From the NCBI GenBank assembly GCA_944989445.1, contig CALYLW010001195.1:186001-250000 (forward strand): 64,000 bases of DNA, read 5' to 3'. This document shows, in pieces, positions 54,816 through 64,000 of this stretch. The stretch's first letter is position 1, and each line of letters opens with the position of its first letter. Source of the stretch: Ampullaceana balthica. Its lineage: Eukaryota; Mollusca; Gastropoda; Lymnaeidae. Made by a program: the position numbers and the translations under genes. Under the pieces are notes generated by a model. It made no database searches, was not told the origin of the DNA, and saw nothing but the letters and a program-made list of their open reading frames with translations.

Positions 54816-55110
54816 GAAGCATCTCAAATTATTATAAAAAGTACCAGTGACATTATTGTATTGAAGTTAAATAAGGGTTTACCTTGGTATGAAAATCAAA
54901 ATAATTCACCAATATTGTATATCTATTAGTAGGGACGACATCAAGTAGCGTGCCGATTATAAAAACAATTATATCTTGAGAGCAAAGTAATGACGGTGTT
55001 TAAACATAAAATAAACGTATATATTAAAAGGTAGATATATAAATTTCATGGTTATCTCAATTTGAAATGAACATGACTTTAAAATCTATTTCATTTCTTG
55101 AAATGTATAT
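54815..55110 (+). repeat. R repeat copy, decayed (core A 54,915-54,965)
   Basis: It contains AAGAAGCATCTCAAATTATT, and core A reads AGGGACGACATCAAGTAGCG with TGCCGATTAT, in which the second hairpin is broken. Core B is missing. Confidence 0.55.
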
Positions 55111-55189
55111 TACCGATTACCGATAGTCGTAGGGGTTGTTATGTTTCCATTAGACCTTACTAGGGGCTGGGTAGAACTTGTTCAGTGGA

Positions 55190-55290
55190 GGACATCCTTA
55201 GCGTTAGTCATTCCATTTTTATTGTTGCTTTAACGTGGGCTCGATCCCACATCCATCAGCTTATTGACTTCGCTCTCCAGCCGCGCAGAT
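55190..55290 (-). repeat. tRNA-derived SINE fragment
   Basis: On the minus strand GTGGGATCGAGCCCAC gives a perfect 5-bp T stem around a B-box-like GGATCGAGCCC. The preceding GGAGAGCGAAGTCAATAAGC region could hold a decayed A-box. A complete cloverleaf could not be drawn. Confidence 0.4.
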
Positions 55291-55534
55291 TTACAATTTT
55301 ATAAATCATTTTCTATGAACCATTTAGTTTAAGGAATTAATGACAGAGATCAGTGTGACGTCGTCTCTACACACACACTTACTTTAACGATTTTAGGAAA
55401 TAATAGAAGAGCTGGACCTTAGTTTTGACAGCACAGATAAGACAGATGTTAAATTAAGTAGTATAAAAATAATGTACCGTGCTAACATTGTTGTTCTGTA
55501 TTTGAATTTTTTTTAAAATAGCACTAATCATACG

Positions 55535-55900
55535 CAGCTCTACTATATGTGTACTATATATTGTCTGTACCATCAACTCTACTATATTTGTACTAAATAT
55601 TGTCTGTACCATCAACTCTACTATATTTGTACTATATATTGTCTGTACTATCAACTCTACTATATTTGTACTATATATTGTCTGTACCATCAACTCTACT
55701 ATATTTGTACTATAAATTGTCTGTATCATTAACTCTACTATATTTGTACTATATATTGTCTGTATCATAACACTACTGTAATACATTTGTACTATATATT
55801 GTCTGTACCATCAAACTCTAATGTATGTGTACTATATATTGTCTGTACCATCAATTTCTAATATATTTGTACTACATAGTGTATGTACCATCAACTCAAA
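55535..55900. repeat. Minisatellite, 39-bp unit, about 9 copies
   Basis: TACTATATATTGTCTGTACC, ATCAACTCTACTATATTTG recurs. A frame stays open on both strands because 39 is a multiple of three. The right-hand copies are more diverged. Confidence 0.93.
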
Positions 55901-56014
55901 GCACGATGTAAAATAAGTTTGAATTTTTTAAGGCCAATAAAAAGGAGAGTCAAACACATTTAATGGAGATTTTTAATATTATATTGGACGTGTTTTATTA
56001 AAATACATTTGTGC

Positions 56015-56865
56015 CAGAGCTGCACCATGATGTACCGGTGACAAGTTATATCTCACTGTACTTGAGCTGTACCCTGATGTACTGGTGACAAGTTATATCT
56101 CACTGTACTTGAGCTGTACCATGATGTACCGGTGACAAGTTATATCTCACTGTACTTGAGCTGTACCATGATGTACCGGTGACAAGTTATATATCACTGT
56201 ACTTGAGCTGTACCATGATGTACCGGTGACAAGTTATATCTCACTGTACTTGAGCTGTACCATGATGTACCGGTGACAAGTTATATATCACTGTACTTGA
56301 GCTGTACCATGATGTACTGGTGACAAGTTATATCTCACTGTACTTGAGCTGCACCATGATGTACTGGTGACAAGTTATATCTCACTGTACTTGAGCTGCA
56401 CCTTGATGTACTGGTGACAAGTTATATCTCACTGTACTTGAGCTGTACCATGATGTAATGGTGACAAGTTATATCTCACTATATTGAGCTGCACCATGAT
56501 GTACCGGTGACAAGTTATATCTCACTGTACTTGAGCTGCACCATGATGTACTGGTGACAAGTTATATCTCACTGTACTTGAGCTGTACCATGATGTAATG
56601 GTGACAAGTTATATCTCACTATATTGAGCTGCACCATGATGTACCGGTGACAAGTTATATCTCACTGTACTTGAGCTGTACCATGATGTACCGGTGACAA
56701 GTTATATCTCTCTGTACTTGAGCTGTACCATGATGTACTGGTGACAAGTTATATCTCACTGTACTTGAGCTGTACCATGATGTACTGGTGACAAGTTATA
56801 TCTCACTATATTGAGCTGTACCATGATGTACCGGTGACAAGTTTATCTGACTGTACTTGAGGACA
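56015..56865. repeat. Minisatellite, 47-bp unit, about 18 copies, with higher-order duplication
   Basis: CTGTACCATGATGTACCGGT, GACAAGTTATATCTCACTGT, ACTTGAG is the unit. Variants are ACTGGTG or AATGGTG for ACCGGTG, and CACTATATTGAG for CACTGTACTTGAG. The AATGGTG plus ATATTGAG combination occurs at about 56,455 and again about 140 bp later, so a three-unit block was duplicated. Confidence 0.93.
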
Positions 56866-57081
56866 TTAAGATATCACAATATTTTAGAATATTTTTTTAA
56901 TAACTTACAACACCCGCACTTAATTAAACGCCACAACACTTTTTTAGCCCTTATTTTTTTTATATTCCGTTTTTACAAAATCCTCTTTCACCTGATTTCA
57001 TATAATATGAAATCTTTAATAGTCAGTTATAAAAAATTCATTAATTTTTTTTTAAAAATTTACATTTAATAAACAAACCCG

Positions 57082-57600
57082 TAAAAAAACAAGTTTTTGA
57101 CTATAAATCCTTTATGTACGAGACATAACTAAAAGAATTTTCATTATAATACGCAGCGCAAGACCATCCAAAAATACAAAATTTCAGTTGTGTCGTAAAA
57201 CATGTTTAATATAATGCGCACCGATCAGGAATATGTTTATAAAAAGTGTTGTCAGTAAAATACGCACCTTATTGCGCGACAGAAAGGTCGTTCAATATAA
57301 TACGCACCGCGACACTCAATCTCAAAAAATAACATGATACATAGAGAAAAAAATAATAAAAAAAATAATCTTAAAAAATCAATAATTTAATTACGGTGCA
57401 TGCGATCGATCTGAAATTTCGATACATAGTTTTTATCAGTGCCACCAAACTGTCTACTAAATTTCAGCTCGCTAGCTTACGAGGAAGTGGGTTAAAAATC
57501 GATTCAAAGTTTTGGCGAAAAGAAATCAAGCAAGCAATCAAGCAACCAGACACGCGAGGTAATATAAAGGATTTTAAAAAAATAGGAATTATTAACTGTA
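57082..57600 (+). repeat. K repeat copy, near complete
   Basis: It runs from AAACAAGTTTTTGACTATAA to AATATAAAGGATTTTAAAA and includes ACGCAGCGCAAGACCATCCA, the site that is interrupted by the hAT element at 60,423. The 72-codon frame 57,396-57,614 is the K right half and not a gene. The preceding 56,865-57,080 is AT-rich. Confidence 0.8.
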
Positions 57601-57905
57601 TTGAGTTTAATTAGGTACGAGGGCTTTAAGTTCAATAGTTTACACAAAGGACTTAAGGACAATGACGTATACAAGATAAACTATATAAAGATCATGAGTT
57701 GTATTGTGTCTCTTATATCTGAGATACTCTTAGTTATCATACACATTTTTTATAATGATCCGTGTATTTTCTAATGTTTTCTTAGTTAATCTCATTTCTT
57801 TGCAGCACACCTGACGTCATACTTAGCTGAGTCGAAAGCTTGTTAAAGATCGTTAAAAATTTACTCATGTCGTTGTTTATTTAAAACATCACTCGACTTC
57901 TAACC
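57600..57905. other. AT-rich spacer
   Basis: No feature could be supported. Confidence 0.4.
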
Positions 57906-58040
57906 ATGACATTTTTTTTTAATGCGGACAGATTCAATTCTAATTTTTATTAAGATATTAAAAGAATAGAAAAATAAACAAAAATAAGTTAAGCTTATAT
58001 TTATAACAGAGAGATTCTGATTAATGTGTTGGTTTGATCT

Positions 58041-58710
58041 TCAACATCATCATTTGCCCTTGAGTTCCTTGTGGAACATAGGGCCTTTGTCAAAGCTCGC
58101 TACTCTACACGGTCACTTGCCAGTCGCTTCAACTCTTCCCAGTTCTTCCCAGTTCTTCCAGTCTCGTCTAGCATGCTCCGTCTCCATGTACGCTTGGGTC
58201 TTCCTCGTTGTCGTTTGCCATGGATGTTGCAATCTATGGCCTGCCTAGCCCTGCTGTTATCTTTCCTAAGGATGTGTCCTATCCATCTCCACTTTCATTC
58301 CATGATTTGTTGTTCTACTGTTCTTTGTCCACACCTCTCCCACAGTTTGGTGTTTTCGACCTTGTCGAACCATTTTATTTTCAGAATATTTCTGAAGCAT
58401 CTGTTAACAAAGGTCTGGCGTCTATTTTTTGTTGTCTATGTCGATTCGCTATGTTTGGGATGCATAATGTATGATCATTTTAAATTTGTTGTTAAAGATC
58501 CTTACTTTTGTTTTGACAGAGATGTATGTTGATCTCCAGACCAGTTTCAGATTGGCAAAAGCCTGTCGCGCCAAATTAATTCTTCGTTCGATGGTCCTCA
58601 TCTGTTCCCCCTGATACACTGACCACACTCCCAAGGTATACGAAGTGAGTACCTTGCTCCAAGCTATTGTTTGCTACTTTTATGACTCCATCTTGTTGGA
58701 AGTTGTTGTT
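58041..58710 (-). pseudogene. LINE fragment, RT C-terminal region (minus strand)
   Basis: On the minus strand the frames give MGVWSVYQGEQMRTIERRIN, LARQAFANLKLVWRS, then WKWRWIGHILRKDNSR, RQAIDCNIHGKRQRGRPKRT and LKRLASDRVE. These are the usual end of an endonuclease-type LINE ORF2. Several frameshifts break it. The 3' end at about 58,041 has ATGATGATG-type repeats (CATCATCAT on plus), and TTTGAT occurs at both edges as a possible short target duplication. The fragment at 20,880-21,030 is the 3' end of the same family. Confidence 0.75.
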
Positions 58711-58987
58711 TTGATGATGTCCTTTATTTATTAGTTGTAAAAGTTTATAAATTTATTTTTGAAAATAATAACCTAAATATAAACATTTATATGGCTAATT
58801 ATGAAATTCTAATTAAGTTTCTATTTTTGTTTGTAAGAAACTCTTAAAATTATTATACTATGAACAATGGAGTCATTTTTTGAAATTATAAAAATTGTTT
58901 ATCGTTATAGGAGAATAGTACTTTTTTGACGTTGTATCCTTAGTTAAAGGGATCGAGTGCAAGTGATGTGCCACTAGGATAAAATAT

Positions 58988-59441
58988 TTTTTATTTTTTT
59001 ATTTTAATCTAAACCAAGCAGTTTATTACTATATTTCCCAACATAAGGGAACGAAGTTAAGTGGCGTGCCACTTATAAATAAACCAGCTCCAAATAGAAC
59101 ATATGGTTTATGATGCTACCTTAACACCTAGAAATCAAATATATGTCACATAAAATACTAATATGATAGTTTCCCTAAAGTTAAAAATAAGTATATTTTT
59201 TAAAATATATATTTTCTTGGAATTCAATATATCTAAATATAATATTAGGCTATATAAAATACAACACTTAATTAATACAAAATGGAAGTTTCATTTTCTC
59301 AAAGAACATTAAATGACAATTAACATTAAATTTTAACAACACTATTCAGTTTTTCTCATTATTATTTGTTTGCTCACGTACAACAATGTATAAAATAAAT
59401 CAGGAACGGTACTTTTTAGTGCGGCGCTGTCAAAAGTAATA
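58988..59441 (-). mobile_element. Nested 454-bp R unit with T-rich (poly-A) end and 9-bp target duplication
   Basis: ATAAAATAT lies at 58,979-58,987 and 59,442-59,450. The plus-strand left end is T-rich (TTTTTTATTTTTTTATTTTA), so as a retroposon the unit runs on the minus strand with an A-rich 3' tail. It contains core A (59,025-59,080, AAGTGGCGTGCCACTT) and core B (59,402-59,440). The insertion point is the same position after the host core A as that used by the Tx1-like LINE at 30,813. Confidence 0.65.
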
Positions 59442-59829
59442 ATAAAATATACCACAAGTTTACTTAGTAGCCTACACTTCGGTTTAACATGTAGATTTGC
59501 ATATCTTTTTAAAAAATATTGACATTTTATAGTATTCACTAAAAATGAAATGAATAGCATATTACATTTTGTTTTGTTCTTCAAATGATCAATTTCTATA
59601 AATCCTTATAAACTTCATGCAAGAAAACATTTAAGTAGCACAAATTATTAATTCTAATTGTCATATAACTGTTCATTATAGTTTCATACATTAAACAAAT
59701 TAAAAATGCTATTATTAATACTATCATCTGTCTTTCAAATTGAAAATATAATATTAAATACGTCAGCACTGGTGCCTTGTGGTGCGACATTGACAGGAAG
59801 AACAGTTATGTTGCAGATCCTATTTTAAA

Positions 59830-60330
59830 ACGCAATGTATTTCAATGGAAAATACTATCACTTTCCTAAAGAAATCCGAAATATGTCCCATCTGCTCAGC
59901 TATAATGTTGAAACTGAATGTGCATTTTGTAGTAACATTTTAATAACAACATTTTAACAAAACAGACACTCATATTTGATTATGATATTTACATTAAAAT
60001 TGCATAAATCAAAATAATATATGTTAATAAATATAATATATTTATATACACATATAAATAAATCAATATACATATAATATATGTGTTTTTGAAACCCAAA
60101 TATAAAATGTTTGCATTTTCAGATAAATTTTAGACCTTAATAAATTGTTGCGATATACTGTACTGAGTAATTAAGAATGAGTCTACATAAGGTTCAGGAA
60201 TCTATATATTTATATTTGTTTACAATGAACTCGGTGTATAAAAATAGAGAAAACAATATGGAAAACTGTTCTAAACAAATGTTTTATAGAACAAAATAAA
60301 TCCAGTTAAAGGCTATGTAAATATAAAAAA
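59830..60330. other. AT-rich DNA without a recognisable gene
   Basis: Simple ATATAT-rich stretches lie near 60,020-60,090; nothing else was seen. Confidence 0.45.
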
Positions 60331-60422
60331 AAAGTAAAAAAACAAGTTTTTGACTATAAATCCTTTATGTATTAGACGTAACTAAAAGAATGTTCATTAC
60401 AATACGCAGCGCAAGACCATCC

Positions 60423-62314
60423 AGGGCCGGCTTTAGGCATAGGCAAACTAGGCGGCCGCCTAGGACCTCCGATTAGTGGGGGCCTCGCACAGGACTCTAG
60501 GAAAAAAATATATACAGTCTGACCTATCTAAGTTGAAACCAAAGGGATCCGAAAAAACAAAATCGACTTACTTAGTTTTCGAGTTAGAGAAAATGGTGTA
60601 ATATGTGCAAATTAATCAAGGACCATGTTGATATTGAGAAGGGGGGATGGGGACAGCCTTGCCGGCTAGAAGGCTGGACATGAAAGAGATACGGCGTCTG
60701 ATGTTTCATATGAAAGGAACCCAACTTGCTTTGATATATCGATACAAGCCCGTAAAAGGAGACAACTTCCCTTCCCTTTCCCACTTAACTCCCTCCACAG
60801 TGGGGTGGGGGAAGTAAGATTATTATTTTTTTTAAAAGTCACCTTTTGCAGTCTATTTGTGAGTTTTTCAGATTTATGTCATAACAGCGCTTTAACACAG
60901 AAAGGTCATTAGCGCCATACAACAGTTATGATTCACTCGGTGTGGATGGAGTTTAATGTCATGCCCATGAAGATTAATATTTATTGTTTGTTTTATTGAT
61001 GTCAAATATGTCTTAGGCGCGCTAATGATGATTTAATTCGATTACTAAAAGGTAAGATTTCTTTCTAAAACTACGATTTTGTTCATAACTTCTAGGACAA
61101 CGGGGAATGTCAAAAGAAAATTTATTATCGCCCATATCATCCGTTTCCTCTTTATACATCTGTCCATTCTCGTCTGTCCCCTCCATCAATAAGAATAAGA
61201 GTCTGTCTGAGGATGTACTCCTGACATATTCAACGTCTTTAGAGCAACCCCAAGTCCCTCCTGTTCTTTCCATCTCCTTCTTATACTTTCCTCTGATCTC
61301 ATTACTGATATTAAACATCATGTGTCAATATCTTAGTAATATTTTAATAGTTATTTTGACATGGAGATTTGATCTGTCAAAATTTGACAGATTCGTCGTT
61401 AACCTATCATAGGTTACGACAATAACTTTGTCCATTTCCGACGAATATTATTAATTTACGTTTGAAAATGTTTTTAATTGACTGCTGGATAATAATTCAC
61501 GGTGTTTAATATTATAATTTGCGATTAACGAGTTCCAAAACAAGGAATGAAATGTTCGCCTTTTTTATTTACGATTATTCATTTACATGTAAATTTTTCT
61601 ACTAAAATTTGTCTAGTTCACCTTCTCTCGCCAATTTTTATTTACATACACAGAATTTTATTCTCTATCCAGTGAAGTGATGCAGTGATGCTAATTGCAA
61701 CTCTATAATAGAGTTTATTAAACTTTTAATTTTTCCAGACTACTGGAACACCCTTGTTGCTTCCCTCTGGTGAAAATGTCGAAACGCAGGGATTTAAAAT
61801 ATTTTCCAGCATTGTTCCAGATACCGTTTCGTCTTCTCTTGATGCTTTACGTTTTATTTATGATCATGGTTTGAATACTGCTGTTCCAAACGTCGCTATA
61901 GCCCTTCGAATAGCATTGACTATTCCGATTACTGTTGCATCGGGGGAAAGACGTTTTTCCAAGTTGAAATTAAATTAAAAAAACTATTTGAGAACGACTA
62001 TGACGCAAGAACGCCTGAACAGTCTGGCAATGATATCTATCGCACGAGATATCGTCCAGTCTCTGGATTATTTACAATTTATTGTGGACTTTGCTGCCAT
62101 CAAACACGAAAAGTTGATTTTTGTTGAAGGTTTATGACATCTGCACGACTATGGTTGTATAAATGTCAGTTATTTGTTGATTTAGATATAAATACAGGTA
62201 GTTTTTAATAAATAGTGTAATTTTATTCTTTCCGTATGTATTTTTTTTCCTATTACATTTGGGGCCACCAAATTCACTTCGCCTAGGGCCTCCAATTCCC
62301 TAAAGCCGGCCCTG
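60423..62314 (+). mobile_element. hAT-superfamily DNA transposon, 1.9 kb, internally deleted
   Basis: The ends AGGGCCGGCTTTAGGCATAG and CTAAAGCCGGCCCTG are inverted repeats. An 8-bp target duplication, GACCATCC, lies at 60,415-60,422 and 62,315-62,322. The inner sequence near both ends (CCTAGGACCTCC.. and GCCTAGGGCCTCCAAT) is also inverted. Only the C-terminal dimerisation part of a transposase remains. The 99- and 101-codon frames on opposite strands at about 61,022-61,412 are unrecognised and probably decayed coding DNA. Confidence 0.88.
61735..62140 (+). pseudogene. hAT transposase C-terminal dimerisation region
   Basis: The frame reads GFKIFSSIVPDTVSSSLDAL, then ALRIALTIPITVASGERRFS and KLKLN before a stop at about 61,978. 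It then continues in frame as NYLRTTMTQERLNSLAMISI and SLDYLQFIVDF, ending near 62,135. The ASGER.FSKLK..K.YLR..M.QERL pattern is the hAT dimerisation motif as found in TTF-type zinc-finger (ZMYM-like) hAT proteins. The catalytic RNase H-like part upstream is not recognisable. The copy cannot encode an active transposase. Confidence 0.85.
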
Positions 62315-62759
62315 GACCATCCAAAAATACAAAATTGCAGTTGTGTCGTAAAACATGTTTAACCTAATGTGCACCGATCAGGAATATGTTTATAAAAAGT
62401 GTTTTCAATAAAATACGCACCTTATTGCGCGACTGATAGGTTGTTCAATATAATACGCACCGCGACACTATCTCAAAAAATAACATGTTACATAGGGATA
62501 AATAAAATAATTTAAAAATTCAATAATTTAAATACAGTACATGCGATCAATCTGAAATTTTGATACATAGTTTTTATCATCGCCACAAAACGGCCTGCTA
62601 ACTTTCAGCCCGCTAGCTTACGAGGAAGTGGGTTAAAAATCGATCCAAATTTTTGGCGACCCACAAGCAAGCAATCAAGGGTTCAAACAGACACCACGAG
62701 TTAATATAAAGGATTTAAAAACGTCAACCAGTTAATGACATTTTTAAAAAGCAGAAAAT

Positions 62760-63075
62760 GCAACTTAGTTGCTTTAACGTATCTAAAAAACATATAATCT
62801 AAATCTGTATATATTACAAGTTAATTAGATGAGATTTTAAGAAATGTTTTAGCTTGGTTTCCTGCATTTGTATGAGGGGAAGAAATAACTTAGTGTTAAT
62901 ACTTATCATAAAAGTATCATTATTTCATTAGTAATGGGAGCAACAAAGTCAAGGTTAATTAAATGAATTCTCTATCTTATAGCAAGTTACACATTTTATT
63001 ACATTTTTTAATTTAGAAAAAATAAACTAACGAATTAAATACCTTTTAAACTAAATCAAAACATATCGGGGTTAA
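62760..63075 (+). repeat. R repeat, second subfamily, left part only
   Basis: GTATCTAAAAAACATATAAT, GATGAGATTTTAAGAAATGT, TTAGCTTGGTTTC and GGGTTAAGAGAATCC follow the order at 6440 and 17,740. The minisatellite at 63,083 begins where core A would be expected. Confidence 0.65.
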
Positions 63076-63082
63076 GAGAATC

Positions 63083-63320
63083 CTATGTTATTCCCTGCCA
63101 CTCGGCTACATATATGTCCTATGAAATTCCCCCCCCCCACTTGGTTACATATATGTCCTATACTATTCCCTGTCAATTGGCTACATATATGTCCTATGCT
63201 ATTCCCTGCCACTCGGCTACATATATGTCCTATGCTATTCCCTGCCACTCGGCTACATATATGTCCTATGCTACTCCCTGCCACTCAGCTAAATATATGT
63301 CCTTTGTTATTTCCTGCCAC
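63083..63320. repeat. Minisatellite, 36-bp unit, about 7 copies
   Basis: CTATGCTATTCCCTGCCACT, CGGCTACATATATGTC is the unit. The second copy has a run of C. Open frames on both strands result from the 12-codon period. Confidence 0.93.
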
Positions 63321-64000
63321 TTTAATTTTTTTTTATAACTATCAATGTGTTTGTAGATGAGCAGATTAAGGTTGATATTAAATAGAATAATTAGATTGTC
63401 TAAACACACATAACACTTGTTTTTGACATCATTTAAGGACGAGAACTATAACCAAATAACTGGATATATCGCTCAATATAACTATAAACAAACTAACGTA
63501 CCCTTTAAAAATGACGGAAGTTTTCAGCTGAAAACTATTTATTTTATAAATATTCACTTTTTTAGGGCGCCTACGGCGCCGACCTTTTTCAAAAGCCCAA
63601 CTAACTTGTCCTTGTTTAATAAATGCGAAATATTAAATTGTCTGTAATGTACACAAAGTATTTTATAATAGGGGTTGTAGGGGGCCTACCGCGCCCCTTT
63701 GTTTTTTTATTTTATAATTAACCATCATCAAATCCTCTTTTTACATTGATCCCTTTTCCAAAATTAAAATATTAGCGAAAACAATGACTTCATGTAATAT
63801 TTTTTAAAGCGCATCTATAATTTGCACACCTTTTGATGCATTGGTGCAGTAATTTGGTTTTCCCTGCTTTCTAAAATTAGTACGTCAGACTGACAGACAA
63901 TACTTGCGTGACGATGGCAAATTACATTGTTTAATAACTGCATTTATCTCTCAATATCTTCTAGCTTTGTCTTACAATAGATAATAAAAAGTTCCTTTTT
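63320..64000 (+). repeat. Q repeat copies and AT-rich DNA at the window end
   Basis: AAAAATGACGGAAGTTTTCA with GCTGAAAAC (63,508-63,537) resembles the head of the fold-back element at 1733. GGCGCCTACGGCGCC (63,567-63,581) is a GC-rich hairpin, and GGGGGCCTACCGCGCCCC lies near 63,680. The part from 63,720 matches 590-660 and 43,400. No gene is supported. Confidence 0.6.

Larger units (their letters stand above)
57905..59830 (+). repeat. R repeat copy carrying two nested insertions
   Basis: R left part (57,905-58,035), LINE fragment (58,041-58,710), R middle with core A at 58,930-58,987, nested R unit (58,988-59,441), then R right part from 59,442 with core B at 59,758-59,815 (CAGCACTGGTGCCTTGTGGT). 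Each join restores the order seen in the uninterrupted copy at 37,480-38,520. Confidence 0.75.
60330..62727 (+). repeat. K repeat copy split by a hAT element
   Basis: The left part (60,330-60,422) ends in GACCATCC and the right part (62,315-62,727) begins with GACCATCC. The joined order equals the uninterrupted copy at 57,082. The right end includes CAGCCCGCTAGCTTACGAGG and AATATAAAGGATTTAAAAAC. Confidence 0.85.

Noticed and set aside
58024..58532. Plus-strand frames resembling a membrane protein
   Set aside because: The minus strand carries the LINE RT C-terminus; the plus frames are its shadow.
61022..61412. Opposing open frames of about 100 codons inside the hAT element
   Set aside because: No recognisable transposase motif on either strand; mentioned only as decayed element DNA.
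63085..63360. Repeated HICPMLFPATRL open frame
   Set aside because: It is the 36-bp minisatellite read through; both strands are open for the same reason.

Overview
The window looks like a gene-poor, repeat-dense stretch of nuclear DNA from an invertebrate animal. It is strongly AT-rich, has no operons or bacterial start signals, and carries several eukaryotic transposon classes (Gmr1-type LTR retrotransposon, several non-LTR retrotransposon lineages, Helitron, hAT). A mollusc or other lophotrochozoan is my best guess, but nothing here fixes the taxon. I found no convincing intact host protein-coding gene. All recognisable coding sequence belongs to mobile elements.

Region by region. 1-13,000: dispersed AT-rich repeats, a fold-back element (1782-2234), a hAT-like MITE (3680-4508), minisatellites, an inverted-hairpin element (8320-8883) and a tRNA-like gene (8950-9021). 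13,000-21,800: minisatellites, including a very uniform 37-bp array (13,048-13,990), MITE fragments and copies of a large dispersed repeat, here called R. 21,797-30,030: a non-LTR retrotransposon fragment split by a complete 7.6-kb LTR retrotransposon (21,964-29,587) with two 452-bp LTRs that look identical, a 5-bp target duplication, gag, protease, integrase and then reverse transcriptase/RNase H. 30,814-36,400: a Tx1/L1-like non-LTR retrotransposon on the minus strand, inserted in an R copy. 36,400-45,000: more R copies, MITEs and a second inverted-hairpin element. 45,247-47,055: a Helitron remnant with a textbook 3' end. 47,060-47,900: a 170-bp tandem repeat. 49,000-53,050: R copy, an integrase-core remnant and a 5'-truncated LINE with an 11-bp target duplication. 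54,600-64,000: minisatellites, nested R copies, and a hAT element (60,423-62,314) with 8-bp target duplications inside another repeat, here called K.

How the parts relate. The LTR element expresses Gag and Pol from one frame across a UGA stop with a following CUA, a known leaky-stop context, with a possible stem downstream. The Tx1-like LINE and the R repeats share a double-hairpin core, and two separate insertions sit at the same site just after that core, all in one orientation. This suggests a self-targeting retrotransposon and its non-autonomous partner. That hypothesis, the readthrough signal and the integrase-before-RT order are the points most worth following up.
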